In this document: in pieces, positions 26,343 through 40,303 of the stretch
How the letters are laid out: each line of letters opens with the position of its first letter
How positions within the stretch are numbered: position 1 is the stretch's first letter
Origin: Sipunculus nudus
Taxonomy: Eukaryota > Annelida > Sipuncula > Golfingiida > Sipunculidae
DNA length: 64,000 nucleotides
NCBI GenBank assembly: GCA_026874595.1
Contig: CM049306.1
Coordinates: forward strand, 45,446,019-45,510,018
Direction of reading: 5' to 3'
Notes under the pieces: generated by a model
The model's database searches: none
What the model was told of the DNA's origin: nothing
What the model saw: only the letters and a program-made list of their open reading frames with translations
Program-made: the position numbers and the translations under genes

Positions 26343-28966
26343 GTAAGTAAACGTTGAAACAGTGGGCAGTCAGTCTGCAGGGTCTGCCAGTCCAGCCTGG
26401 TCAGACAGTCATAAGGACGCCTGTGACCAGCTAATCTAGCACATTAACACATGATATAGGTGGCCCACGGACAACATGTATCGCCAAACCGTGCCATCCT
26501 CATTAGGCTACTTAATGAAGCCTTCACTTCTCGTCCACTACGACAAATTTAACTGGTCCATGACATGCTTTTATGCCATGCTTGTGTAATCACACCGCTG
26601 ACCGTTGAATAGGGATACATGTGAAGTCATACTGACCAGCAGTAGAGTAACCAGCAGACTGACTCTCCCTTCATGGAGTTTTATAATCAAAATGTTCTCA
26701 TAAACAAAGCCTTATTTGCAAATACTTGCATGTATCCTTAAATTCTTTGTTTTAAAGTTCATGCAGGATTATTTCTAAGAGTTCTTCCCTAAATAAATAT
26801 ATTTATTTGCAAGACTAAAATTTATTTGCAAGACTAAAACATCAAGTGTAAAATAAAAAAAAAAAGTAAATATTGTTTGTTTTTCCAATATTTTGTTTGT
26901 CCCTAAAACCGTGGTAAATGCTCGGGAGGCAAATAAACCTTAACACTTTACAGTATTTAATTCAGAAAGGTATTTAATTTTGCAATTAATATGAGTCTGT
27001 GTCTTTTTTTCTCTTTTATTATAAGGATTTTTTTCAGAAGAAATTTTTTTTTCAGTAAGTGTTTGAAAACCCAAGCAGACCAGTTGTCAGGAAATTAAAA
27101 AAAAGTTGGCTACCTCTTTAATTATAGAAACCAGTTTGCGGAGCAACTCAGTATATTATAACGATAGGACAAGCAAAAGGGATTATTTAGTACATGCCAC
27201 TGATACAGCCTTGATGACCCGGGTAAAGACAGTAGTTGTCGTAAGATCGGCAAGTAACTCAGAGCAACAGATGTCACATAGTCAGTTTTGTTGGTGGATA
27301 ACTTTCACTGAAAATATTAATGGGGCAAAAAAACAACCAGTGATGAGGTTGATAGCACCAATGGAGAGAGCCAGTGGGGGATTCTTGGGGGTTTTGATGA
27401 CGAGGGTACCCTGCGGGGTGAAGTATGGCGGACCCGGCTCATCCTGTGGTACACAAGATAAGCCGATGATATGGAGTGTTTTGCCCAGATTTACTAGCCA
27501 TTCCACTCTATATCGGAGTTTTATGAACACATTAAACCCTTTGTAGTCGGGCATCATCCCTTTATCTATGTGAACTGCTAGTTTATTGATTTTTAGGTTC
27601 CTGGGTGGAATGAGAGAAAAAAACATGAGCCTTGTTTTAGATTTCAGCACTGGCTTCAGCTTCCATTTGGCAGAAGTCCTCAAATAGCAGCCCCAGCAAA
27701 CAGGACCACATGTTGTTGGAATCTCCTCCAATGACCAATAATCCCATTTAGTAGTTTACCCACAAAGTTTATACCCTTGTTAATGTATTGATTTCACAGA
27801 ACTGAGTCTGTTTGCACCATGTAATTGCCGCTGATGTGTGCCATTCATTACGACAAATAGTAACTACAGTTATCAATAGGTAGGAAATTCTGTGTATCGA
27901 CAAACTTTTCTGGTTCGGAGCACAACTCAGTTTAATGTGTGAATGTGTAATTATTTCCCATCTATTATAATGATTGTTTGATCAGCTAAGTCACTTGAAT
28001 GTAACACAAGTAAACATGGACCAGCTGTTATGTGATGTTTAATCTTCATTACCTGTGGGAGGTATAGAATGGCTCTGGCTTGATCAGGTGAGCTGAGCTT
28101 TACCTGCTTTATTCAGGTAAAAGCTCACAAATTGTCATGCTGTGGGACCTGACTTTAATGTACAATGCCTCCCTTGTCCGGGCCTGACACAGGCCTTTCA
28201 GTGGAGAAGACAAAAGGCCCAGCTCATTTTTTAGCTGATGAGATGAGAGTTTTCATGGAGAAATCCCTTTTATTTATACTTGATTAAAGATACTTTGACC
28301 GGTTGCGGGAGGTTCTTATTAGTCATTGCTTTAAGTTAATTGCATGCCAGGCTTTCTGGGAGGGTCATTTCCACTAATTAAGATGAAAAACTTTCTGTAT
28401 GAAAATCACAGACTTGTTAAGGCCCGAGTTTGATAATGTCCTGGTTTTTGCCAGAGGAGTTCATGAACTTAATGACCCTTCTGTTTTATTATTAAGCATA
28501 CATTAAATTTCCTCTGTACATGCATTTTCTGTTTAATCAAAGATACTAGCCATTCCCTTTGTACATGTGCTTGCCGATAATAAACATTTTTTAGAATTTA
28601 CTGAATATTTTTTTTATATTTTAGAGAAATCCTGTTGATCCTTCTAGGACCAGTGGTGGCCTTGTATGGCTGGTTGGATACTGATAGCTTTAAAGACCAG
28701 CCCTGTTGTACAATAACAAAGTTTTATCCCATTTAACAACAGATTGAGCAAAGCAACTTGAGTCGGTTTGAACAGTGGTATGACTTGCGATGTCATCACT
28801 TAGTTACAGAGCATGGGTGACACCCTGGGTTAGTGGGGTATGTTTTTTGCTGCCTCCTTCATTACGTTTTTTATGCATCAATGACCCAGTGTGGGTAAAT
28901 TTTAAGTGACTTAGGTTTGCTGGGGTTTTTAAGCAGTATGCTTTATTGTATTTTCTATGCTTGTAG
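26343..28966 (+). other. Intron, 2.6 kb
   Basis: GT-AG intron of phase 1. It contains a 21-bp AT-rich unit present twice (26798-26840) and a stretch where both strands are unusually open (27106-27731, see findings). The remainder shows no motif I recognise. Confidence 0.9.
26798..26840. repeat. Two-copy 21-bp direct repeat
   Basis: TTTATTTGCAAGACTAAAA occurs twice, one copy directly after the other, in the intron after the first visible exon. Confidence 0.8.
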
Positions 28967-29054
28967 AACACTACCACATATTCGTCGGAGACCTAAGTCC
29001 TGACATCGAGACCCACCAGTTGAAGGAAGCCTTTACACCCTTTGGCACGATCTC
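28967..29054 (+). CDS. TIA1: TIA1/TIAR exon: start of RRM2 with RNP2
   Basis: This 88-nt exon supplies the last two bases of a Lys codon, then 28 residues from [15 protein letters not shown] to the end of helix 1 ([11 protein letters not shown]), then two bases of a Ser codon. IFVGDL is the RNP2 motif of RRM2, the family's main U-rich RNA-binding domain. The aromatic Phe within it is the residue that stacks on RNA bases in this family. The acceptor follows a T-rich stretch ending TATGCTTGTAG. The donor TCTC|GTAAGT is followed at once by a U-rich run (ATTTTGTGTTTTAT, 29061-29074), the position where TIA1 proteins bind on target pre-mRNAs. Length and borders match the equivalent human exon (…FGRIS|DAR…). 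Confidence 0.95.
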
Positions 29055-29688
29055 GTAAGTATTTTGTGTTTTATAATTGGATGCCCGCTTCCATCTGTAT
29101 GTATTTGGCCTTTTGCTAGGGCTTTTTGCTTAGTAGTTGTATCAGGTTTGAGCACTCTGGGTACGTTTATTTTGAGGGGGAGGGGTTGCGCTTGAGATAT
29201 TTGACACCATGGAAAATCAATACAGGTGGCGAGACACTTATAACAAACTACCTGAAACTTGACAGGTTTGTAGGTGATGTAAAAAAGTTGTATGATGCTA
29301 AAGCATCTTGCCAAATTTGCACTGAATACGGCTTGACCCCAATTATTTAAGGATTCCATATCATCGCATGTGTCAGACTACCAAAGCTTTACAGTGTGTC
29401 ATTTGTTGAAACTATTCACTATGTACAGCCGTCCACGCTGCTCCAGCCCATGTCAGATCAAGCTCGCACCACCCGCAGTGGCCAGGGACACATAAAAGAA
29501 ACGACCAGTACTTCTCTTGTTGACAGTCTTATCACCTGGAGCAGACCCGGCCCCCAGGGACTGACACCCTATCAATGAATAACCTCACAGCCACTGCTGT
29601 GTCTGCCTCTCTGTCACTGTCAGCAAAACATAACCCGCTGTTCTGTATGCACCTGAGTAGTCAGCAGTCAGGTAGAATGAAAATCCCT

Positions 29689-29813
29689 CAGCCCACCTGT
29701 CCTTGAGTGAAAATATAAGAAATCTAGGATGTCTCTGAAATAAAATTGCATCAGCCCATCTGTCCTTGCATGAATATACAAGAAAACTTGGACATCTTAG
29801 AAATACCACTTCC
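29689..29813. repeat. Two-copy 63-bp tandem repeat
   Basis: CAGCCCACCTGTCCTTGAGT at 29689 and CAGCCCATCTGTCCTTGCAT at 29752 begin two diverged copies that both continue with AAGAAA…GG(A/-)…TCT…AGAAAT/GAAATA. Confidence 0.75.
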
Positions 29814-30589
29814 CCTCCAAAACCCCTGGTGCTGTCCAGTTTGTCAACAGTGTATGTCTTTGAATATAATTGATCTGTCTCAACAATTCAAGCTCATATT
29901 ATATTATTGAAAATGTGCCTCTCAGTGCCACATTTCCTCTCTCCTCAGCATCTATTCTTTTGTTATTCAAGGAAAAACATTTTCTAGAAGTACCTGTCCT
30001 CCTCTCATCTCATCCGCTTCTTCCCACCTTCCTAGGGTAACTTTGTGTAAGGCAGTTTCCAGAAACACATCACAAAGTAATAAAACTTATTAAAAATTTC
30101 AGGCACACTTTGTCAGATTCTTGTAGCTTAGTTTGACCAGCATCAGATGTTCATCTACATCATTTATGCCGTTTAACCCTGACATGTCCATTACAATGAT
30201 CTTTGTGTGAGGTTAGCAGTTACTACCACTTGTACAGTACCCTCTCCTTAGAGATATTTAAAGCCATGCACCACTGATGCAAGTTCCTTTATAGTCTTTG
30301 AAAATTGTGTCGGAAACGACAGGTTTAATTGAACATCCCGTTTGGTGAGAGTCTCATGATAGGCTGAATTCACAAAGAGAATAGTCGGGTCCAAGTATCA
30401 GTTAAAGAAATCACTGTTCCTAAAAGCCCAACGTGGTCTGATGTTTAGCTGAGGACTCTAGGCTTGCAGTATATCCATTGCATCCCATGAATATTCAGGG
30501 ATAATCGTTTGTTCGGCAGGTCATATGGTTAAAGTTATCTGCAGACAAGCTGTGCTTGATTTAGATTGTGGATGAGAGTTTCACTCTCT

Positions 30590-30740
30590 TCAAAAGTGAA
30601 AAAATTTGCAGTGTATGCAAGGGAAGGTGAAGCAAAATTTGCAGTGTATGCAAGATGAGGTCAGCATAGAATATGCAAGGTAAGGTTGACTATGGAAATA
30701 AAGATGACATTAAAGTGCAGTGTATGCAAGGGAATATGAG
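30590..30740. repeat. Degenerate repeat containing GCAGTGTATGCAAG
   Basis: GCAGTGTATGCAAG occurs three times (near 30608, 30640 and 30717), with a partial copy (ATATGCAAGGTAAGG) between them. Spacing is irregular. Confidence 0.7.
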
Positions 30741-33700
30741 GGGCTTGTAGTGTTTGCTAGAGAGAACATACATTTTGTGGACCCATATTTTTACTGGGTT
30801 AAATTATTTGATGTCTCTGTAACAGTGGTCTTGTGATCTTGATAGTTATCATGATGGTATTAGTAAAACTAGATGCTTGGTTAAAGCATTGACTTATCCC
30901 TGATTGGTTGGGTGTTGTATTCAGGACAATATTACTTTTCCCAAAATAGGCCCAACAGTAGCAGGCTATCTTTATATCCAGGTAATCCTGGCAGTTTAAT
31001 TGCCTGTGGTGGGGATAGACATTCCATGAGAGAGAATAGCCATGTCTGATCATAAAATATTGCCATTAGAAAATAGAATGGAACATGAGGAATATAATCT
31101 GGGCTGGACCAGGAGACTCATAGTTTCTGTTCGTCATTTTATTTAATTGCTTGGATACTGTGGCAAGACAAAGCATGAAATTGGACAGGAAAGTGAAATG
31201 AATTGGTCATGATTAGAGCTGAATAGGTTAAGAATAAAGTCATGACGGTGAATCATACCACAGAGTCCAGCAGAGGTATGGCTGACGGATGGCAGGGAAA
31301 CCGAGCACTGTTTCATCGGTGTTTTCGGTATATCAGCAGGGAAGATATGCTTAAATGACCTTCCGTGCACTTTGAAATTATAAAGGGTGTACCTATTGAA
31401 ACCAATCCATCAGGTGGGCTGGGTATTGTTTTCCGCTAAAAACCAAGCCACGATTGTCTCAACTGGAAGATTGATTCTGCACTGACTGTGCATTGGGGGA
31501 GGGTTGGAGTTACAACGGAGCGCTTAATGGTTTGTAGGCACAGGTGTCCGGACCTGGATTTGCTCAGACACGTCCCCCTGGGCTTTTGGTTTCCTGACTA
31601 ATACACAACCAACAGACTTGACAAGCACTACAAAACATAGTTTGTGTAACAGGCATTTTAAAGCACCCCACACACCCGTCATTTGCAGCCTGTGAGCCCA
31701 AGACTAAGTAAGGCGGCTGGCCAGTTTTTATGCATGTCCACATAGATACATGTTTGTGGGGCTGATAAATATGTGATGGATTAGGTCACATCTGTCACGG
31801 GACTTGTTTCTACATACTGATTCTATGAAGGCTAAGTTTATCAATAACGGCAGAAATATAACCGGAGGGGAGGTCGTGCTGCGGGCTGGGGGAAGAGAGC
31901 CAGCCTAATATAAAAAAAACTCGTATAGAATGTTAAGTTTTGTGTGCTTATCTAAACAATTGATTTCTGATGATTCAGGCTTGTCATCCCATCTGCTGTT
32001 TGGTGAGGGGGAAGGGCCGGAGGCGGCCTCGAATAAGGCCGCCAACAGCAGTAAACCAGCAGTACTCAATATTTGTTCTGTACTTCATGTAGGTCTGACT
32101 GTTTCCATTATTTTACACTACAATAAGCTTAAGATAGCCTCTCCCCATTAGACACTGTGGAAATCACAATGTGTCTCAAGTTTATTATTTTTAGTTAAGT
32201 ATTATTGTGAGCTCTTATTGAAAGTCAGTTATTATATGGAACAATTAGTTTGATTAAAAAAAGTTTTTGTGGCACAAAGAAATCCAAGCTTTGGGCCATT
32301 TGAGTGTGATTGAAAAGAAATTTGAGGAACACAGAGATGAAATTTGATGGCACAGTTATTGTTCTGAGTAGTATCACTTCAGATTGGTCTATCTGAAGAA
32401 TAGATAAATAAAAAACATGTTTTTCAGTTTCAAGTTTTTTTTTCAAAATTTTTTTAATGTTCTTATTTTTTTTTACTTTTCCACTTTAACATAAAAAAGG
32501 GCAGGTGCAGTCATAACTGGAAAACCATAAATTTCACAAATGCAAATTTAATTGCTATTTTTGTTTTTAAATTAATAATTCATTCTAGTTCGTAGTTCTT
32601 TCTGTCAAGCAGCATGATCATTTGAAAAAAACAGTTTTACAACAATGTATTTGATTCATGCCAAACCACAGCACCCCACCATCATTAAATTGAAAAGCCA
32701 TAATAAATCTGAAAAAGCTTGAAGCCAGGAGGCTATTCTTTATATCTCAAGTTTGTGCCAGTGTCAATTGTCAGGTCACTATAAAATTTATAATTCCATT
32801 TATAATTAAGGACATGCCAACCAGCAACAAAATTATCAGTTTCAGATTCATTCTTGTTAACTACAGTTGGCATGGTTTCTTTATTACCTGCTAAGATTTA
32901 TTTCTCTACTATAGAGTGCCTTATGCAGATATAAGAATCAGGGTTTTGTATTTTCAATTGATATTTTTCTTTTGTTTGTTTAAAAAAAATTGGCATGGAT
33001 AAGGTTTTACAAATGTATTTTTTCTTGAGGAAGAGAATTTTATGACAGTAGGATGTCATTTAATATACTGTCAGAGTTATTTCTCTTTTCTATGGACATG
33101 GAAAAAGGATCAGCAGTTATTAATATGACTTACTCAAGCCAGTTGTTCTTCTTTGTTCATCTAGCTGATTTCAAGGATCTGTTCTGAGAAAATTGTGGTG
33201 GTAATTGATAAAAAGTATATGATCGAACCAGAAATGATAAGTCAGGTAAATTTGATCAACAACTATTGTATCTTCAACAGAAACTCCGAGAAAAAAAAAA
33301 AAGAACAATTTTGGGCATTGTTGTGTCCTGCTGGTGTGCTGGATAATTCTGCCCTTGATGGCTTTTCTCGTAGTCTCACCATCAGGACATAAACCCCCAT
33401 CACTCCAGCAGACACTCCTCAATAATAAAATATTAGGTATTTTATTGATATACTGCTTACCCAGAAACACCTGCAGTTGAGGGCGAACCTCCCTGCCTGG
33501 AGGATACATTAGATATTTATACGTGTCTGGCTACCTTTTTTGTTTAACTGAAAAACTGGCAGACACCCAGAAGTTGAGTTTTTTTTCTGGAAATAAAATC
33601 TTAAGTCAAAATGCCAATCTTGACGACTGATCCCGTCATTGCTATACCTGTGGGGGGAAATAAAAAAAAATGGTCAGAAGAGGACTGTTGAATTTAGCGA

Positions 33701-36180
33701 AACTAGGTTCTTGGTTGGATGAAATGTGTGTGTGTTTCTGTTTTGGAGTCCTTGAGAGTTCTTGGTGAGAGATGCTGTCAGTATTCTCCCTACTGAGGAA
33801 ATATAAATTGTTCAGCGGGCGGGGATAAATCCCAATGTCCATCAAACCAGGAACCAGTTATTGACATCCTGGGATACCCTCAGCTAATCTGGGGATATTT
33901 TCATTGCCTCAGTATATATGTCAGATTTTATAGCATTACGGATTGCAGAGGGAGCAAAAAAGAAACAAATTGACTTTCATATAGATTGGTTCATATATCT
34001 GATTGCAAAACATTGGTACATAACTTTTTCGCCTTTTGTGGCAAGTGCACCTCTTCAGAGGTCTAGCCTGCAGTTTTTCATTTGGACAGCCTTAAAAACT
34101 GGCTCATCTTCCTAATGCTCACATGCACACTCTTTATGAACAAAAAAGGTTTGGTTTCATTGCAAAACCCACTAATGTCCTCGGCTTTAAAAAAGATGGT
34201 GTTTCCCAATTGTTGTCAACAGCTCTATTAACATTTTTGTTTGAAGAAATTAATTAGTTTGAAATTGCACTTCAAAGAGCTGTGTGGCTTATCTGGCATA
34301 AGAACGTTCAGTCTGTTTGTTCTTCTCATTAAATGTAAGCTTTATAGAAGTAAACACTGTAGAAAACGCTGCTTTCATACCACTTGGGATGAGTGCCATG
34401 TTTTTCAATGATACAATTATCTGACTGAGAAATGACTTAATAGTGCCACAGGGGACAATATTGTACCGTGTAAAAGCTTTAGCGGAGATGCCTTTACTTG
34501 TGCCATATCACAGTGGAACCCAGAGAAACAGAGCAGTGTCCAATATGTAACACAGCAGAACTTTGCTTAAATATTTATTAATCCATGATTTAACATGGGT
34601 TCCCTACCGTATTAGAAGTTGGATGAAAACCTGGAAAATTTGTCTCCCTTTTTCTGATCCAAGAGAAGTTAGGAAATTTGATTTATCCATAGAGAGTGGT
34701 CAGTCTGTTATATTTGGTCTCATTTGCACACAATATGTTGCCTAATTTATTCATACAATACACCTAAGTTTCTCAATTTCATCATAAATATCCTCGAATG
34801 TTAAATATTCATCAGGGAAAATTAGGGGAAGGCTGTGTGTATAGTTTCTAAGCAATGCTGGGAATCCTGTTAAAAGATAGAACTGACCTCTGGCAAGACT
34901 GCCACTTAATACATATTTATAAGCTGTAAATGATACAAAAAATTGCATATCATAAAAAGAAAAGCAAATATGTCACTGTGCAATCTTTGCTGCTTGTATT
35001 TTTGCTTTGCTTGCTTGTTTTTAATTACCCAGTAAACCCACATATATGAGAGAGTTTAAAGGTAATATCATTTATTAATTTAAAGGTAATAATCATTAAT
35101 TAATCTCATATATTATATTTATGTCGTATAATTCTCATAAGAATTAAAACATTAATATTCAATCCTTTGTTTAACCTTACAAAGTTCCTGTCCCCTGGAG
35201 GTATTCAGATGAACTCGGGTTTACTGTAGTCGCATTTGTAGAAGTGTGTGTGCATGACTGTTTGTCTGGCATCAGTACCAATATTTTAGTGATGTTCTGT
35301 TGTTTCCTTTAGGCTGATTCATCTCAGGCTCGGCCGGGTTCCGGGCCTTTTAAATCCAGCCTAACACAAAGCTATGTATGGCATTTCATTCTTTCATGAT
35401 TTTCTACCTTTTTATATTCTTTTTTTGGGCCTTGCCATACGCATTTGTGGTTCTAACAGTATATTTGTCAGTCGCCTGTTTATCTGTCTTTGCTGCATTT
35501 TTGCGTAGTTTACGAGCGTTTTTGCTCGCTCACCATTATCTTTATTTCCTTTCTCAATTGGATTTGGGTTGGCTAATTCTGATTAGTGACTTTTCTCGTC
35601 TTGTGACCAGCCAATTATTTCTGTCTTATTTGCCATATTAGTGACATTTCCTGGAAGATTATGATTCATGGATTAGGATCAGCTAATTCAAGTGACCACA
35701 CATTAAGTATACAATCATAGCATGGCTTTACTTGTTTCTGTAATGATTATACTTTTATTATAAACACAAATTTATCTACATTTGTGCATTATGTTGGGTG
35801 TATGTACGGTTTTCTTGTGGGTTCTGGTTCTAAATATTCATTATTATCTTTTTATATATGTGAAATAAAGTATAAATTTCTCCTATATTCTTCATTTCTT
35901 CTGAAAACACATTACCTTTGCTGTACCTATGAACATATTTTAAGCTGCACATTCCTAGCATCGTTATCACTAGGTATGATTAATCAAGACTTTCCATAAG
36001 AGGTTTACTACATGGAAAAGTTAAATCATACTTGATGATACAATTATAAAAACATTAATGATAGTCAGTCTTGTTATTTTAAAATGTTTAAATTTTTTAT
36101 CTTCGTGTCATTTTTCATATTTCAGAAACTCTGCAACAGATTTTATGGTATTTTTTATATCTTATTATCTGTCATTGCAG

Positions 36181-36256
36181 AGATTGCAAAATCATCCGTG
36201 ACTCCCAGACGCTCAAGTCAAAAGGCTATGGCTTTGTTTCATTCGAGAAAAAAGAG
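36181..36256 (+). CDS. TIA1: TIA1/TIAR exon: centre of RRM2 with RNP1
   Basis: This 76-nt exon completes the Ser codon (TC+A) and encodes 25 residues, DCKIIRDSQTLKSK followed by GYGFVSFEKKE. KGYGFVSF is a perfect RNP1 motif, with the two Phe/Tyr positions that contact RNA. The human counterpart (DARVVKD…KGYGFVSFFNKW) has the same number of residues. The acceptor ends TCTGTCATTGCAG after a long T/A-rich stretch. The donor GAG|GTAAGT is a full consensus and leaves phase 0. The exon stands alone between introns of about 7.1 and 11.0 kb. Confidence 0.96.
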
Positions 36257-38743
36257 GTAAGTTTCAAGTTCAGATAAATTCTCCTTATTAGACACAATGT
36301 GTAACAAACATCTTTTACATCCACCGAAGTGGCAGTCTATTGAAAGAACAATGGAAGACTTATCCCATGTCAGTTAAAGAAATTTTATCGAGTTAAAATG
36401 AAGAAACGCTTTTCTTCAGGTACCAATTAGTGGAACAGCCTGCCATTGTCAATTTCTAAGCTGCCACGTGGTGTCTGTCATTGAAGTCATTATGTTCTTG
36501 AACCTTCACTTAGCCTGTAGTTGATTTAATGAACTGCACCACAGCAATTGTCATCATCAGCTTTTGTCAGACAAAAAAATAAGAACTAGAAAACCAGCTA
36601 AGTGTTGTGTTTGTGTGTGCAAATGCAGATCTGGTTTGAAAATGAACAGAAAGTGGAATTTGTGAAAATGTCTCAACAGAATCTAGATATATATAGTGGT
36701 AAATATGAATGCAAAATGATTCTGTAATTAGTTACAAATCTCATTAACTTCAAATGAGTTTGTAAAAATTATTTTTAAGTTTGTATAGTTCAAGCCTATA
36801 GTTGCAGTGCAGTTGCTGCAACCATGAACATTTATGCAGTTTGACAATAGGTAGAGAACCAGAGATCTTCCTTTGTTTTGTATCAGAGTCATGTGCACGA
36901 GACATCCAACTTCTGAAACCAAACCATTTAGTGCATTGTCCCTGGCCATGAGCTAGTCTTATGGGTGACATCTATGGGATAGGAGGGATGTATCCATCAA
37001 AGTAGATCAATTAGCCAAAGCTATCCTCGTTTGTTTCCTACTCAATAATTAACCGATGGCTTCCAGGTCCTTTCTCTCCGTAGAAACAGCCCCCAGGCCA
37101 AACGAGGGGAAATAGTATTTGTTAAGAATGCAGCCATTCTTTTAATACAGTAAAAAATGGGAAGATACTTAACATTTTGCAGGTAATTCCAGGAGGGTTT
37201 TTTTCAAGACTGCTTGGTAGGAGTATTGAAGACTGATTACAGGTACATAATGTCTGGCAAGACTTTGACTAAGCGAGTAGTTAAGGATGTGTGATCCATC
37301 TACACTTGAGTGTTTAGATTGTTGTTGAGACACTTCCATGACCATGGGCCAAGAAATCACATCACAAATAGTCTTAAATTCACATTCATCAATCAATTTA
37401 CGGTTGGACTACAAGCCCAAGAGCCCACTCTTCCTAACCTGAAGTGACTTCAGAACAAATCAAAGAGCCGTTGTTCATTGTGAAGTAGATACACTGTTGT
37501 TGATCCTCTGAGCCTGTTGTCCCATCATCTCATGGAGCACAAGTATTTGCAGTCAAATCTGGGAAGTAGGTCTCAGGCCAGTATCATGTCATCTGGTGAA
37601 CTGATGATGCTCCCACATTTTTACTGTTTAGTAGATATCACCTTGTGATGTCATGACCCCAAATGAGGATTTGTTCAGATACAGGTCATTAAAATAATGC
37701 TGTACTTTATATGAATGTTTGCAGCATTTGAACATTATGCCAGTTATATTCCAAGAATGGATATTGAATACATAAAGCAGGTATTTTTGTGTTACATTTT
37801 ATATCACACCATTTAAACTGAATACATATGTAAATGAGGAACAACTTCACAACCTAAATGTAAAATCCAGTCTAGTTATCAATATATCTAGAATTCAGCA
37901 GAGCAAAATCATGTACCCTGAGAGTACATTTTATCCTTTTGTTCCAATCTTTGGAATTAATACTATCTGTTATTGCATTTATTGGCGAATGCAGCAAATC
38001 AAGGAGCCAAATTTTTTTCCAGCTATGTTTGTATATATATTTCAAGTCGTTATTATCTGCCTGAATTTTGAATTTTTTTCCACAAGAAAAAAATTTACTT
38101 TTCCACTAGTGAGCACAGAAATACTAAGAGAATCCTCACAAAATTGATTTCTTTCTATTCCTGTATTTATTTGTGGATTTCCTGGTTGTTTATTTCACTT
38201 GACCTCTGCGTCAGATGATGTCTGCCTGATGAAATCCGATTGTCTGCCAGAACTGGCCTATCGAATGGTGTGCTCAAGTCACAGACGCTTGTAGTCCTCC
38301 GCATAAGAACAGAAGGACGGCCAAAGTCGCTGCTTTGGAGGATGATTATGGAAATGTAGTAGAGACGGGGACAGGGCAGTTGTTGGGTCTGCTAGATATT
38401 TATAGCATTGCCAGATGATGATAAACGAGCTACCCCACCTAAATGCCTGCCCTTTGCCTGCAAGTTCCCTCAAGGTGGCCAGTTTGTAGCACTTGGGAGC
38501 ATTTGAGAGAGTGCTGTTGGAGGACACAGCTTCTGTGCCTGATTAAGAGATGAGGTTGGAACATCATAGTGATTATTTTCACGAGTCCAGCAGATCCTGT
38601 GCACCAGCTTGACATCCATGTTGGTATGTGCGGTGATAAATATGGCCTTGTGGCGACCCCCGGGAACAGCCTCAATATGGAGCTTGTTTTTCTTTTGCAA
38701 TTTCTCCAATGTCACTGTCTTGTCATGTAAATCAGTGAGCCAA

Positions 38744-38759
38744 CCCCCCCCCCCCCCCC
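38744..38759. repeat. Run of 16 C
   Basis: A homopolymer that is probably length-variable and hard to sequence. Confidence 0.95.
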
Positions 38760-40303
38760 TTTCCCAACCTTCACTAAAACAAACACACTTTTGGTGCTAA
38801 ACTAATCTAGACCATATTTATGTGGGACTTAGCTCCCAAATGATTTATTGCTTTACATCAAAGCAGGTACATCAAAGCAGGTGCAAGACTGCAAGTGTTA
38901 TTAATTTTGTAAGCGTTTAATTTTCATGCATATTTTCTTCATTATCTCACAGTAACTAGACACCTCCATCCTACCTAATCTATGAAGTGAAATGGTTCAT
39001 TTACTGTTAAATGTCAGTGCTATTGTGTCTTGTTTATCATTGATTGCTATAAATACTCTAATTATCATTTAAACTGTTTCTAAATTTGGTCATTTATACA
39101 TTTCTGCCACCCCCTCAAGACCAAGGGGGCAAAAAAAATTTATTGTTTCTCGTTATCAACAGTTAAGAGTGTTGAATTGTTAAATTCTTGGAGAAATTAT
39201 TGCAGTATACATTAAATTATTGGCATGTCATTGTTGTAAGTGCATTTCACAAATAAGATTAGCCTATTATAGAGTACAGGCCTGAAAAAGGTGGGGTGGC
39301 ATTAACATCAATCATCAAACGTGAATAATTAGGTGTAAAATGTTGCAGGTATTTTTAAAATTTCTAACATCACCAGCTGGGAATTGTCCTTGAGATGAGA
39401 TTGGGTTGCCATGATTACGCCGATGCCAAGTTTGAGTAATGTACAAACCCGGCTGGCAGCCCGCAGTAATTAGCGGTACACAGTTCTATCAGAATCTATC
39501 ACCAATTAGGAAGATTACTACTGAAGTTAAGGTCCAATAAGTCATATCTCTGGAGGCTTGATAAAATTAACAGTACTGCTGCAGCCAAAGAGATGCAGGG
39601 GCTGCCTCCCGCTCGGCAGCACACTCAATCTGCATACCAGCAGTCACATTATGACAGACAAATTATGCTGCACATACCAGTTTTATGAATAATTAAAAGC
39701 CCAAGAGGTTAGTTTATTTGATTGTTCCCTCTGTGTGATTGCTTACCAAGACAGTAATGGATATTGCTTATGAGATGTGGTCTGCGCTTGGGCCCCTGGC
39801 ACCCTACAAAAATTTGGGCTTCCACTATACTTGTTAAACCAATATTGAAATCCACATGAATAGGGCCAGTTTAACCAAATACTTGAAACCCACCTGGTTG
39901 AATTTATGTTTGCAAAGTTATCTTTCCATCCCAACCCTCTCTTGGTCCTTAGGACCTTAGGAAAGGTCCAGTTTTGTCCCATCACCTCAAACCACTGTAG
40001 TGAATTAGACTGGTTTGTCCAGCAGCCAGTTTTGGTGTCACAGATGAGCTTCAAATTCAGGCGCTGTGTTTGCAGCAAATAACCAGTTCCTGAGAGTTGG
40101 TTGCTGTGGGCGCTGCCTGTGGCACCGCCAGTACTTCTGAAGTAGTTCATTAATATTGCCAGCAGTCATATATGTGAGAGCAAAATGACCAGACCAAGGC
40201 ATTATCTGGCTGTGTTTGGTTTGTGAATCCACCAGCGGGATTTCTGCCAGAACTGGCTAGACGTTCTGATTGGCTGGTCACAGATCTGTCAGAGATATGT
40301 ATT

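Larger units (their letters stand above)
29055..36180 (+). other. Intron, 7.1 kb
   Basis: GT-AG intron of phase 2. It contains a two-copy 63-bp repeat (29689-29813), a degenerate repeat at 30590-30740, and many T/A-rich stretches. A T-rich block gives a hydrophobic 87-codon frame at 35378-35641 that I do not regard as a gene. Nothing else is recognised. Confidence 0.9.

Noticed and set aside
35378-35641. 87-codon hydrophobic open frame
   Set aside because: A T-rich intronic block naturally yields Phe/Leu/Tyr-rich frames. No signal, motif or splice context supports a membrane protein gene.
39743-40150. 135-codon - strand open frame
   Set aside because: No family signature; overlaps another unrelated frame and ends near the minisatellite.
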